From contig NZ_JAALLN010000001.1 of NCBI RefSeq assembly GCF_011751075.1, positions 905,113-969,112 of the forward strand: DNA of 64,000 bases. The letters are read 5' to 3'. This DNA comes from Flavobacterium poyangense (lineage in GTDB: Bacteria; Bacteroidota; Bacteroidia; Flavobacteriales; Flavobacteriaceae). Below are positions 25,734 through 34,221 of the stretch, piece by piece; the stretch's first letter is position 1; each line of letters begins with the position of its first letter. Made by a program: the position numbers and the translations under genes. Below the pieces are notes generated by a model. The model made no database searches. It saw nothing but the letters and a program-made list of their open reading frames with translations, and had not been told where the DNA came from.

Positions 25734-26963
25734 ATGCTTTTTCTATACAATTTAGTCGTTTATCTTGCTGCGTTTTTTCTGAAAATTGTCTCTTTATTTA
25801 GTCCGAAAATTAAGCTTTTTACTGAGGGAAGAAAAAATGTATTCCATATATTAGAAGAAAAGATAAAACCCACAGACAGAACCATCTGGTTTCACTCCGC
25901 TTCCCTTGGAGAATACGAGCAAGGCCTGCCTGTTATTGAAAAAATTAAAGAAAAATACCCTTCTCACAAAATCATTGTTACCTTTTTTTCTCCTTCCGGA
26001 TACGAAGTACGCAAAAACAATACAGTAGCTGACGTTACGCTGTACCTGCCTTTAGACACCAAAAGTAACGCCAGACAATTTTTAAAACTCGCACATCCTG
26101 AACTGGTATTTTTTATCAAATATGAATTTTGGCTTAATTACTTAAAAGAACTCAAAGAAAACAAAACACCAACCTATTTAGTTTCCGGAATTTTTAGAGA
26201 CAGTCAGATGTTCTTTAAGTGGTATGGCGGCTTTTATCGCGAAGCCTTAAAAACATTTACCTACTTCTTTGTACAAAATGAAAGTTCAAAAGAAAAAATC
26301 GAAGGACTTGGCTTCACTAATGTAATCGTTTCCGGCGACACCCGTTTTGATCGCGTAAATGCAATCTTAGAAAGAGACAACACCCTTGATTTTATTAAAA
26401 ACTTCAAAAACAACCAAACCACAATTGTAATTGGAAGTTCGTGGCCAAAAGACGAAACCTTATTAGCCGAATACATCAATCAGGCTCCCGAAAATATAAA
26501 ATTCATCATTGCGCCGCACAATATAAAAGCAGATCAAATCTCAAACCTTAGCGCTCAAATTACAAAGTCAACTGTTTTATTTTCCGAGAAAGGAGATATT
26601 GACTTATCTGACTACAAAGTCCTAATTATTGACACCATTGGTTTACTAACTAAAATCTATAGTTACGGAACGATCGCCTATGTAGGAGGCGGATTTGGAA
26701 ATCCAGGAATTCATAATATTCTGGAACCGGCAACTTTTGGCATTCCGATTGTGATTGGCCCTAACTACTCCAATTTTGCCGAAGCGGTAGAACTGGTCGC
26801 ACTTGGAGGCTGCACCGTTATTAACAACAATGAGGAACTAAAACAAAATTTGGATCGTTTGATCTCTGATGAAAGCTTTTTTAAAGAAAAAGCGCAAATC
26901 TGTCGATCGTTTATTCAGGACAATAAAGGAGCAACAGATAGCATCATGAAAATCGTTTCCTGA
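25734..26963 (+). CDS. waaA: 3-deoxy-D-manno-octulosonic acid (Kdo) transferase
   Basis: The 409-aa protein matches WaaA/KdtA: an N-terminal membrane anchor (about residues 3-22), the conserved WFHSASLGEYEQG segment, IVTFFSPSGYE and YLPLD, and a GT-B fold C-terminal half with GSSWPKDE, APHNI, and GGGFGNPGIHNILEPA. It transfers Kdo from CMP-Kdo to lipid A on the cytoplasmic face of the inner membrane. It is divergent from the DegT-type gene with a 139-bp gap. Confidence 0.96.
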   Translation: MLFLYNLVVYLAAFFLKIVSLFSPKIKLFTEGRKNVFHILEEKIKPTDRTIWFHSASLGEYEQGLPVIEKIKEKYPSHKIIVTFFSPSGYEVRKNNTVADVTLYLPLDTKSNARQFLKLAHPELVFFIKYEFWLNYLKELKENKTPTYLVSGIFRDSQMFFKWYGGFYREALKTFTYFFVQNESSKEKIEGLGFTNVIVSGDTRFDRVNAILERDNTLDFIKNFKNNQTTIVIGSSWPKDETLLAEYINQAPENIKFIIAPHNIKADQISNLSAQITKSTVLFSEKGDIDLSDYKVLIIDTIGLLTKIYSYGTIAYVGGGFGNPGIHNILEPATFGIPIVIGPNYSNFAEAVELVALGGCTVINNNEELKQNLDRLISDESFFKEKAQICRSFIQDNKGATDSIMKIVS

Positions 26964-27311
26964 CAACTTCAAATCACAAAAACTAAGTTTTGCGTCGCAA
27001 ATCACAAAAAACACTTTTAAAAAAGAAGATCACAATTTTATCGAGTTACAGAATAAGTAACAAAAAGCAAAACAAACCTTAACCGATACCCCCAAAAGAC
27101 CTCTTTTCTTTATTGAATATTCAGAAATAGCTAATTTATACAAAAGATACAACAATACAGCACGATTTAACATTTTTGGCATATTCTTTGATAATTAAGA
27201 TAATCGTGAGCAATGAAAATATTTTAAAAAAAAAATAAAAAAATATTTTACATATTAAAAAATTTATATCTTTGCCACGAATTAATAATTAACCTTTTAT
27301 AATAAAGTAAG
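26964..27311 (+). other. Gap between waaA and the heptad lipoprotein gene
   Basis: These 348 bp are AT-rich with long A runs near 27225-27245 and hold no gene or convincing hairpin. The last 50 bp contain the probable promoter of the lipoprotein gene. Confidence 0.5.
27267..27274 (+). promoter_or_regulatory. Candidate -7 box of the heptad lipoprotein gene
   Basis: TATCTTTG matches TAnnTTTG, 38 bp before the ATG. The upstream sequence is very A/T-rich but lacks a clear TTTG. An A tract there could act as an UP-like element and drive strong expression. Confidence 0.45.
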
Positions 27312-27536
27312 ATGAAAAAAGTATTTTTAAGTTTAGCTGTTGTTGCTGTTTTAACTGTTGTATCTTGTAAAAAAGCTGACGCTGCAGCTACTGAAGCTGT
27401 AGATTCTACTGCTGTTGCTGTTGATTCTGCTGCTGCTGTAGTTGATTCTGCTGCTACAACTGTTGATTCTGCTGCTGCAAAAGTTGATTCAGCTGCTGCA
27501 AAAGTTGAAGAAGCTGCTGCTCCTGCTAAAAAGTAA
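27312..27536 (+). CDS. Small lipoprotein with VDSAAAx heptad repeats
   Basis: The 74-aa product has a lipoprotein signal peptide (MKKVFLSLAVVAVLTVVSC) with C19 as the lipid-attachment site. From about residue 30 it consists of six 7-residue units of the type VDSAAAK (VDSTAVA, VDSAAAV, VDSAATT, VDSAAAK, VDSAAAK, VEEAAAP) and ends in Lys. The period of seven favours a long amphipathic helix or coiled coil anchored to a membrane, loosely like Lpp, though with no sequence relation. The nucleotide repeat (GTTGATTCTGCTGCT) makes expansion or contraction likely. A strong terminator follows, which suggests an abundant single-gene mRNA. Confidence 0.85.
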   Translation: MKKVFLSLAVVAVLTVVSCKKADAAATEAVDSTAVAVDSAAAVVDSAATTVDSAAAKVDSAAAKVEEAAAPAKK

Positions 27537-27557
27537 TTCTAAATTACTCAAAAAATT

Positions 27558-27590
27558 AAAAAGCTATCTTTTATTAGATAGCTTTTTTTT
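27558..27590 (+). terminator. Terminator after the heptad lipoprotein gene
   Basis: AAAAAGCTATCT (27558-27569) pairs perfectly with AGATAGCTTTTT (27576-27587), with a 6-nt loop and a run of eight T. Confidence 0.95.
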
Positions 27591-27618
27591 ATGACTATAA
27601 CTGAACGGTTGTAAATTT

Positions 27619-27889
27619 CAATATTTGAAAATTCCAAATTCCAAATATTCAAGCTTCAAAAAAAGTTCCTTTTTTTTCTGAACATAGAAAACACCAAAGA
27701 ACCCCACTTTAAACATTGTTACATATTTACTATATTAAGAATGCAAATAAAAAAAGGATTAAGAATCTCATCAGAAATTCTTAATCCTTTTTTCATCCAC
27801 CCCTTCTTCGGCTTCGCTCAGAATGACATTAAACACCGATCCAACTTCCCCAACCCTTAAAGTTTGGAATTTGGAATTTTCAAATATTG
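27619..27889. repeat. 27-bp perfect inverted repeat enclosing 217 bp
   Basis: The left arm, 27619-27645, begins CAATATTTGAAAATTCC and its exact reverse complement is at 27863-27889. Between them lie a second hairpin (27748-27795) and a CTTCGGCTTCGCTCAGAATGACA word that is a common Bacteroidetes repeat. This fills most of the gap between the lipoprotein and the DUF1508 gene; no coding sequence is visible. A related TTTTGAAAATCCAAATTCC string lies at 48990-49010. Confidence 0.85.
27748..27795. terminator. Hairpin with AAGGATTAAGAAT stem
   Basis: AAAAAAGGATTAAGAAT is followed after about 10 nt by ATTCTTAATCCTTTTTT, forming a 17-bp stem with A and T runs on the flanks. It could terminate transcripts from either side, including the convergent DUF1508 gene. 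Confidence 0.75.
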
Positions 27890-27894
27890 GAATT

Positions 27895-28284
27895 TTAATT
27901 CTCAATCATTTCCTCCTCCAAAACCACTTCTTCTTCTTCATCTTCAAAAATCGATTCACTAGACGAAAAGTCCAAAATCTCCGATCTTGAACCATATGTA
28001 ACAATTTCCTTGATCCCTTTCTGCAAAAGCAATTCTGTCGTGTATTTACGACTCGTTGCAAAATGAATATCTCCTAACATCAATTTAAAAAAATACTTCC
28101 CCCCTGAGCCTTTAAACTTTAAAAACTTAGCCAAATCCATATTAGCTTTGAACTTCTCAATATCTTCTTCGCACTCAAACTTCAATTCATAACTCAAACT
28201 CGTAAATATCACTTTTCCTTTCCTGGAAGTAAAAACAAATTTATATTCGTCGTTAAACCGCTTACTAATTACAAAAGCACCCAT
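27895..28284 (-). CDS. DUF1508 (YegP-type) domain protein
   Basis: The 129-aa protein contains two related half-repeats: FVISKRFNDEYKFVFTSRKG and FKGSGGKYFFKLMLGDIHFATSRKYTT each carry a Y/F-K-F-x-L/F then a S-x-K element typical of YegP/DUF1508. The last 25 residues are a strongly acidic tail (EDEEEEVVLEEE). The function of the family is unknown. It is convergent with the lipoprotein gene. Confidence 0.85.
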   Translation of the reverse strand: MGAFVISKRFNDEYKFVFTSRKGKVIFTSLSYELKFECEEDIEKFKANMDLAKFLKFKGSGGKYFFKLMLGDIHFATSRKYTTELLLQKGIKEIVTYGSRSEILDFSSSESIFEDEEEEVVLEEEMIEN

Positions 28285-28416
28285 ATATTTAGATTATTGA
28301 TTTTAGATTGTTGATTTTAGATTTTAAATACTGATTATTGATTACTGATTTCAAACCAATAAAAACGAACGAAAATCATTTTATCACCCACATTTAAAGA
28401 CATGAGTTTACACCAT

Positions 28417-28446
28417 AAAAAAAGCCTCTTCAAAAGAAGAGGCTTT
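28417..28446 (-). terminator. Terminator after the tRNA-Leu/Gly transcript
   Basis: AAAGCCTCTTC (28421-28431) pairs with GAAGAGGCTTT (28436-28446), loop AAAA. On the minus strand a T run follows, 3 bp past the tRNA-Leu 3' end. Confidence 0.9.
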
Positions 28447-28448
28447 AG

Positions 28449-28534
28449 TACTCAGAGCGGGACTTGAACCCGCACGAACATTGCTGTTCACTGGATTTTA
28501 AGTCCAGCGTGTCTACCAATTTCACCATCCGAGC
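28449..28534 (-). tRNA. tRNA-Leu (anticodon TAA)
   Basis: The minus strand reads GCTCGGATGGTGAAATTGGTAG at the 5' end, as in class II tRNAs. The anticodon stem CTGGA/TCCAG closes a loop with TAA, a variable arm follows (GTGAACAGCAATGTTC), and the T arm is GCGGGTTCAAGTCCCGC. The length is 86 nt. CCA is not encoded. It is transcribed after tRNA-Gly, 14 bp upstream. Confidence 0.96.
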
Positions 28535-28548
28535 ATTATATGGTTTTG

Positions 28549-28621
28549 AGCGAAAAACGGGGCTCGAACCCGCGACCTCGACCTTGGCAAGGTCGCGCTC
28601 TACCAACTGAGCTATTTTCGC
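28549..28621 (-). tRNA. tRNA-Gly (anticodon GCC)
   Basis: On the minus strand GCGAAAA pairs with TTTTCGC to form the acceptor stem. The D arm is AGCTCAGTTGGTAGAGC, the anticodon stem CGACC/GGTCG holds the loop TTGCCAA, and the T arm is CGGGGTTCGAGC-like in its complement. Length is 73 nt with no encoded CCA. It forms a two-tRNA operon with tRNA-Leu. Confidence 0.95.
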
Positions 28622-28770
28622 ATTTGTCATTCTAGTAAGAACCGCAATACTTGACTTGTTCTGTATTGCGGTTGCAAATTTAGGACATTTATTGAGTTAT
28701 ACAAGCGTTTTTTGAAATTATTTTTCACTTATTTCATAATCTTCTGATAACCTAAACTTTAAATATGAAA

Positions 28771-31377
28771 TTATTTTTTCACCAGCATTCTTTTGATCTC
28801 ATTCAGCTTCATTAACGCTTCAACCGGCGTGATTGCGTTTATATCAAGCCCCATAATTTCTTCTTTTATCTCTTCCAGCAAAGGATCATCTAAATTAAAG
28901 AAGCTCATTTGCATTTCTTCGCCCTCAGATTTGATTCCGTTTAAAGCATCACTGGAATGATTCTTTTCTAATTTCTTTAATAACTTCTGTGCTTTCAAAA
29001 TAACAATCTGAGGCATTCCCGCCATTTTTGCCACATGAATACCAAAACTATGCGCGCTACCACCCTTAACAAGCTTCCTAACAAAAAGAACCGTATCTTT
29101 TAATTCTTTTACCGCAACATTATAATTTTGAATTCTCGGCAACGATTCTGTCATTTCATTTAACTCATGGTAATGCGTTGCAAACAACGTCTTGGGCCTT
29201 CCGGGATGCTCGTGCAAAAACTCTGCAATAGCCCACGCAATAGAAATTCCGTCGTAAGTACTGGTTCCTCTACCAATCTCATCAAGCAACACTAAACTAC
29301 GATCTGAAATATTATTCAAAATAGAAGCCGTTTCGTTCATCTCTACCATAAAAGTCGATTCTCCCATCGAAATATTATCCGAAGCTCCTACTCTGGTAAA
29401 GATCTTATCGATAATTCCCATTCTAACGCTGTCTGCCGGAACAAAACTTCCCATCTGAGCCAACAGCACAATCAAAGCCGTTTGTCTCAAAATAGCCGAC
29501 TTACCCGACATATTGGGTCCGGTGATCATAATAAGCTGTTGCGTTTCCCTATCCAAGAAAACATCATTGGCAATATAAGGCGTACCAACCGGCAATTGTT
29601 TCTCAATAACAGGATGCCTACCGTTCTTAATTTCCAAATCAAAGGTTTCGTCAATTTCAGGACATACATATTGATTCTCTATAGCCAATTGCGTAAAAGA
29701 ACACAAACAATCTAATTGCGCCACCAAATAGGCGTTCATCTGAACTGGTTTTATATAACCGGCAATCCAGCCGACCAATTGCTCAAAAAGATCCGTTTCT
29801 ATTTTATGTATTTTTTCCTCCGCACCTAAAATCTTGGTTTCGTATTCTTTTAATTCTTCGGTGATATAACGCTCTGCGCTTACCAAAGTCTGCTTACGAA
29901 TCCATTCTGCAGGTACTTTATCTTTATGTGTATTTCGAACCTCAATATAATATCCGAAGACATTATTAAACGAAATCTTCAAAGAAGAAATTCCGGTTCG
30001 CTCGGATTCTCTTTTCTCAATCCCTTCCAAATATTCTTTTCCGGAGGTTGAAATCGCTCTTAAATCATCTAATTCTTCATTGATTCCTTTTGCAATTACA
30101 TTTCCTTTCGCAACCGCAACAGGCGCGTCCTGATTTAAAGTGGTCTGGATTTTCTCTCTCAACAAATCACAGGCATGCAAACTATCTCCGATTACCTTTA
30201 CTGCTTCCTGTGGACTTTCGAGCGCCAAAGTTTTAATCGGAATAATAGCGTCCAGCGACTCTTTTAGATAAACAATCTCACGAGGCGAAATTTTCCCGGT
30301 TGCTATTTTCGAAATCAAACGCTCCAAATCTGAAATCTGTTTGATCTGATATTGAATATTCTGCAGAACTTCCTGATTCGTTTTTAAATAAGAAACCACT
30401 TCATGACGGCCTTTTATTTTAGCACTGTCTTTTAAAGGAAGTGCCAACCAGCGTTTCAGCAAACGACCTCCCATTGGCGAAAGCGTTCTATCAATAACAT
30501 CCAGTAACGTAACCGCATTCGGGTTATAACTGTGATACAATTCTAAGTTTCGAATCGTAAAACGATCCATCCAGACATAGGCATCTTCCGCAATTCTCTG
30601 AATCGCTGTAATATGTTGCACGCGATTGTGCTGCGTCTCAGACAAATAATACAGTACCGCTCCCGAAGCAATAATCCCTTCCTTTAACTCTTCGATACCA
30701 AAACCTTTTAATGAAGAGGTTTGAAAATGTTTGGTAAGCGTTTCTAAGGCATAATCTTCTTTATAAATCCAATCTTCCAGATAAAAACTATGAAAAGTCT
30801 CTCCGAAAGCCGCTTTAAAATCATTTTTGTTATCCTTTGGAACTAAAACTTCGCTTGGACTAAAATTCTGCAATAACTTATCAATGTATTCCGCATTTCC
30901 CTGTGCAGCCAAAAACTCACCCGTAGAGACATCCAAAAAAGAAACTCCAATGTTGTTTTTAGCAAAATAAACAGATGCTAAGAAGTTATTTGTTTTAGAC
31001 TGCAAAACCTCATCGTTTAGAGAAACACCGGGAGTCACCAATTCGGTAACACCGCGTTTCACTATCGTTTTAGTCATTTTAGGATCTTCTAACTGGTCAC
31101 AAATTGCAACACGAAGCCCTGCCTTTACTAATTTTGGCAAATAGGTATTAATAGAATGGTGCGGAAACCCTGCCAAAGCTGTTTCAGTTTCAGACCCTGC
31201 GCCTCTTTTTGTTAGTGTTATACCCAGAATTTTAGAAGCTCTAATGGCGTCTTCCCCAAAGGTTTCATAAAAATCACCTACTCTGAAAAGCAAACAGGCA
31301 TCAGGATATTTTCTCTTGATTTCATTGTACTGTTTCATTAAGGGTGTTTCCTTCACCACTTTCTCTTTCGCTGCCAA
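28771..31377 (-). CDS. mutS: DNA mismatch repair protein MutS
   Basis: The 868-aa protein has the whole MutS1 layout: mismatch-binding F36-Y37-E38 in RVGDFYETFGEDA, the connector and lever/clamp domains, and the ATPase with Walker A GPNMSGKS, the N-loop STFMVEMNE, Walker B LVLLDEIGRGTSTYDG and the ATHYHEL motif. The C-terminal part has the helix-turn-helix VAKMAGMPQIVI. It recognises mismatches and starts repair together with MutL. It is divergent from the DUF1573 gene. Confidence 0.98.
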   Translation of the reverse strand: MAAKEKVVKETPLMKQYNEIKRKYPDACLLFRVGDFYETFGEDAIRASKILGITLTKRGAGSETETALAGFPHHSINTYLPKLVKAGLRVAICDQLEDPKMTKTIVKRGVTELVTPGVSLNDEVLQSKTNNFLASVYFAKNNIGVSFLDVSTGEFLAAQGNAEYIDKLLQNFSPSEVLVPKDNKNDFKAAFGETFHSFYLEDWIYKEDYALETLTKHFQTSSLKGFGIEELKEGIIASGAVLYYLSETQHNRVQHITAIQRIAEDAYVWMDRFTIRNLELYHSYNPNAVTLLDVIDRTLSPMGGRLLKRWLALPLKDSAKIKGRHEVVSYLKTNQEVLQNIQYQIKQISDLERLISKIATGKISPREIVYLKESLDAIIPIKTLALESPQEAVKVIGDSLHACDLLREKIQTTLNQDAPVAVAKGNVIAKGINEELDDLRAISTSGKEYLEGIEKRESERTGISSLKISFNNVFGYYIEVRNTHKDKVPAEWIRKQTLVSAERYITEELKEYETKILGAEEKIHKIETDLFEQLVGWIAGYIKPVQMNAYLVAQLDCLCSFTQLAIENQYVCPEIDETFDLEIKNGRHPVIEKQLPVGTPYIANDVFLDRETQQLIMITGPNMSGKSAILRQTALIVLLAQMGSFVPADSVRMGIIDKIFTRVGASDNISMGESTFMVEMNETASILNNISDRSLVLLDEIGRGTSTYDGISIAWAIAEFLHEHPGRPKTLFATHYHELNEMTESLPRIQNYNVAVKELKDTVLFVRKLVKGGSAHSFGIHVAKMAGMPQIVILKAQKLLKKLEKNHSSDALNGIKSEGEEMQMSFFNLDDPLLEEIKEEIMGLDINAITPVEALMKLNEIKRMLVKK

Positions 31378-31502
31378 ATTATTATATTTTAAAATGAAAA
31401 AATTTATGACAGCGAATTTATGCTATTTTAAAGAAATATTGAAGAGCTTCAAAAATTAAAATATTTTAAGCAATTTTTAAGCTCACATATAAGAATTTTA
31501 CA

Positions 31503-31510
31503 TAGATTTG
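31503..31510 (+). promoter_or_regulatory. Candidate -7 box of the DUF1573 gene
   Basis: TAGATTTG matches TAnnTTTG, 30 bp before the ATG at 31540. The expected -33 region has no clear TTTG. Confidence 0.4.
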
Positions 31511-31539
31511 TTACTCAATTAAATTAAGACCCAAAAAAG

Positions 31540-31965
31540 ATGAAAAAAATAATTTTAATCGCAATGCTAGCTGTAGTTGGAATTACGACTTCTAACGCAC
31601 AAAGCACTAAAAAAGCAAATAAAGTTGCTAAAGTTGAAGGAGCCGGAATGGCTTTCGAATCAGAAACAATTGATTACGGAACTATCGCTCACAATGCGGA
31701 TGGAAAACGCGAATTTGTTTTTGTTAACAACGGAAACAAACCGCTTATCATCACTAACACACAAGGATCTTGTGGTTGTACTGTACCTACTTCTCCAAAA
31801 GAGCCAATCGCTCCGGGTGCTAAAGGTATTATCGGTGTAAAATATGCTACTGACAGAGTTGGTGCTTTTACGAAAACGGTAACCGTAACTTCTAATGCAG
31901 AAGGACAACCAACAAAAGTACTTACTATTAAAGGCACTGTTTTACCGGATCCAGTAAAAAGCTAA
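31540..31965 (+). CDS. Secreted DUF1573 domain protein
   Basis: The 141-aa product has a signal peptide (first ~20 residues, ending SNAQ) and one DUF1573 domain with the family signatures ETIDYGTI, REFVFVNNGNKPLII and the vicinal cysteine motif GSCGCTVP. The domain has an Ig-like (ASH/MSP-like) fold, and Bacteroidetes carry many copies. It acts in the periplasm or outside. The function is not known. The single domain is typical of Flavobacterium members, and the gene ends at a clear terminator. Confidence 0.92.
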   Translation: MKKIILIAMLAVVGITTSNAQSTKKANKVAKVEGAGMAFESETIDYGTIAHNADGKREFVFVNNGNKPLIITNTQGSCGCTVPTSPKEPIAPGAKGIIGVKYATDRVGAFTKTVTVTSNAEGQPTKVLTIKGTVLPDPVKS

Positions 31966-31990
31966 TCCGAAAAACAATCTAAAATAATTG

Positions 31991-32023
31991 AAAAAGCTTC
32001 CTTATCTTTGGAGGCTTTTTTTA
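31991..32023 (+). terminator. Terminator after the DUF1573 gene
   Basis: AAAAAGCTTCC (31991-32001) pairs with GGAGGCTTTTT (32010-32020) with one G-T wobble, followed by a T run. Confidence 0.9.
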
Positions 32024-32042
32024 TGACCTGAATACAATACAA

Positions 32043-32579
32043 ATGAGAAAACTTGAAAATAGCGAACTAGACCGAAAATCAATTGAAGATTTTAAAGAAT
32101 CCCAAAAAACACCCCTGATTTTAATATTGGATGATATTCGCAGTTTACACAATATAGGATCTGTATTCAGAACCGCTGATGCTTTTTTGATTGAAAAGAT
32201 AATTTTATGCGGTATTACGGCCACTCCTCCAAACAAAGAAATTCACAAAACAGCTCTTGGCGCTACCGAAACCGTAGCTTGGGAACATCATGAAAATGTA
32301 TTGGAGGTAATCGAAAACTTAAAAAAAGAAAATGTACTGACTCTTGCTATTGAACAAGTAGAAAGCGCTGTTTTTCTTCAGGATTTTGAAGTAAAGAAAG
32401 ATCAGAAATACGCCTTGGTTTTCGGAAATGAAGTTTACGGAGTTGCTCAGGAAGCGGTGGCCATTTGCGATGGCTGTATCGAGATTCCACAATTGGGAAC
32501 CAAACATTCTTTAAATATTTCTGTAAGTGCCGGAATAGTGGTCTGGGATTTGTTTCAAAAATTGAGCTGGCCTAAATAG
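32043..32579 (+). CDS. TrmH/SpoU-family RNA 2'-O-methyltransferase
   Basis: The 178-aa protein carries the three SPOUT motifs: NIGSVFRTADAF (motif 1), YALVFGNEVYGV (motif 2) and IPQLGTKHSLNISVSAGIVVWDLF (motif 3), the last in two parts shared with TrmH and TrmL. These form the knotted SAM site. It probably methylates ribose in tRNA or rRNA; the exact position cannot be assigned. The short N-terminal extension is charged. It lies 20 bp past the terminator of the DUF1573 gene. Confidence 0.92.
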   Translation: MRKLENSELDRKSIEDFKESQKTPLILILDDIRSLHNIGSVFRTADAFLIEKIILCGITATPPNKEIHKTALGATETVAWEHHENVLEVIENLKKENVLTLAIEQVESAVFLQDFEVKKDQKYALVFGNEVYGVAQEAVAICDGCIEIPQLGTKHSLNISVSAGIVVWDLFQKLSWPK

Positions 32580-32947
32580 GAAATGTGTCAATTAGATAAT
32601 GTCTCAATTAGAAAATTAGAGGATTGAGATACTTTTTGCTTTCAAAACAATTATCTAATTATCACATTATCTAATTAATTCAAGTTGCTAGTTAAAAAAG
32701 AAAAAGTTCCACCTTAAAAAGACGATATCAATTGCCTCCAGTTTTAACTGGAGACAAGAATTGATTAGTGATAAAGAGGCTTTAGCCCAATCTTTTAAAG
32801 ATTCGGCTAAAGCCTTTGTAGCTTTCTAAAATACCTCCAGTTAAACTGGAGGCAATTCAAATAAAACTTCTCTTATTTGTCTTCTGAATACAATTAAACA
32901 AAATAATCAACTAATAACTTGAATTAATTATCACATTCTCTAATTAT
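32580..32947. repeat. Nested intergenic repeat region with ATCTAATTA arms
   Basis: This 368-bp gap holds no gene. Outer arms AATTAATTCAAGTTGCTAGTT (about 32676-32696 in part) and CAACTAATAACTTGAATTAATT (about 32909-32930 in part) are nearly complementary, and TTATCTAATT words occur outside them on both sides. At its centre lies the palindrome 32731-32856, listed separately. Confidence 0.7.
32731..32856. repeat. 126-bp nested palindrome (CCTCCAGTTAAACTGGAGG outside, GGCTTTAGCC inside)
   Basis: The ends are ATTGCCTCCAGTTTTAACTGG (32731 onward) and CTCCAGTTAAACTGGAGGCAAT (to 32856), which pair with each other and are each palindromic. The centre AGGCTTTAGCC (32777-32787) pairs with GGCTAAAGCCT (32805-32815), around AATCTTTTAAAGATT (32789-32803). 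As RNA it would give a long multi-stem structure. Confidence 0.85.
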
Positions 32948-34084
32948 CTAATTAAAAATCTTCTTTCGAATTTCGTCCAGAATAAAAAGATAATCTTCGT
33001 GTTTTTTCACAAAATCACGATCGGAGACATCAATAATCAATACATTGAGATCGGTTTGAGATTTAATATAATCCAAATACCCCGTATTGATTTTATCTAA
33101 GTATTCAGCCGAAATGTTTTGTTCGTAATTTCGTCCGCGTCGTTTGATATTTTCCAGTAATCGGCCTGTATTCTGATACAGATAAACGTACAGATCCGGC
33201 TTTTGCATTTCTTTGTAAATGATATCAAACAGGTTTCTGTACAAACGATATTCGTCTTCAGCAAGTGTAATTTTAGCAAAAATCAAAGATTTAAAAATGT
33301 GATAATCTGCCACTACAAAATCTTTAAATAAGTCAAATTGCGCCAAATCATCTGATAACTGCTGGTACCTGTCGGCGAGAAAAGACATCTCTAGCGGAAA
33401 AGCATATCGGTTTTGATCTTTGTAAAACTTAGGCAAAAACGGATTATCAGCAAAACGCTCCAAAACAGTTTTAGCATTAAAATCTTCAGCTATTTTATGT
33501 GATAAAGTAGTTTTCCCTGCCCCGATATTCCCTTCAAAAGCGATATAATTAAACTTCTCAAGCGGAATATCCTGCAACGGATTTTTCAACTCCTGAACCA
33601 CAGTACAAACGCTGTCATCGGGTGTAATTGCTATTAATTCTGATATTGTTTTCTGAAAGACAGGATGTTTCCAATCTAATTTTAAATCCTGCATCGGCAG
33701 CAATACAAACTTTCTGTCCTGCATTAGCGGATGGGGAACCTGGAGTTTCTCTGATTTAATAATTTCATCATCAAAAGCAATCACATCAATATCAATAATA
33801 CGAGATTGATACCCATTTTGATTTAATCGGATGCGTCCTAATTTTTTTTCAACTTTCAACACCAGATTCAATACTTTTTGTGCAGAAAAACTGGTATGCA
33901 AAATAAGAGCACAGTTATAGAAAGCATCGCTTTCAAAACCCCAGGCTGGTGTTTCATACAACCTTGAAACCTGAATAATGGTCCCTACTTCCTCATGTAT
34001 CAATCGAATACAAGTTTCGATGTTTACTAAACGATTTCCCTCGTTACTCCCTATAGATAATACGACCTGATGCTGTGATTTCAT
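32948..34084 (-). CDS. folK: Fusion of HPPK (FolK) with a deoxynucleoside kinase
   Basis: The 378-aa protein joins two enzymes. Residues 1-160 are 6-hydroxymethyl-7,8-dihydropterin pyrophosphokinase (VLSIGSNEGNR, ETPAWGF, RIIDIDVIAFDD, VPHPLMQDRKFVLLP), which supplies folate synthesis. Residues ~178-378 are a deoxynucleoside/deoxyadenosine kinase of the dNK fold with P-loop FEGNIGAGKTT, ERFADNPFL, and the LID RRGRNYEQ. It would phosphorylate a deoxynucleoside for salvage. A short linker joins the two. The same fusion occurs in other Bacteroidetes, so it is not an assembly error. Confidence 0.93.
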   Translation of the reverse strand: MKSQHQVVLSIGSNEGNRLVNIETCIRLIHEEVGTIIQVSRLYETPAWGFESDAFYNCALILHTSFSAQKVLNLVLKVEKKLGRIRLNQNGYQSRIIDIDVIAFDDEIIKSEKLQVPHPLMQDRKFVLLPMQDLKLDWKHPVFQKTISELIAITPDDSVCTVVQELKNPLQDIPLEKFNYIAFEGNIGAGKTTLSHKIAEDFNAKTVLERFADNPFLPKFYKDQNRYAFPLEMSFLADRYQQLSDDLAQFDLFKDFVVADYHIFKSLIFAKITLAEDEYRLYRNLFDIIYKEMQKPDLYVYLYQNTGRLLENIKRRGRNYEQNISAEYLDKINTGYLDYIKSQTDLNVLIIDVSDRDFVKKHEDYLFILDEIRKKIFN

Positions 34085-34221
34085 AATAAATGCAAATTAA
34101 CTAAAACTATTTTAGAATTAACAATATATTTGTAAAACGAGTTCTCAATTTAATTCCGAACTTCTTTCTTAAAAGCTGTAACATATTCACTGTTATCGCT
34201 ACTTATTTAAAAAACATATTT

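Noticed and set aside
28445..28630. 61-aa minus-strand frame over the tRNA genes
   Set aside because: It is a chance frame through tRNA-Leu and tRNA-Gly.
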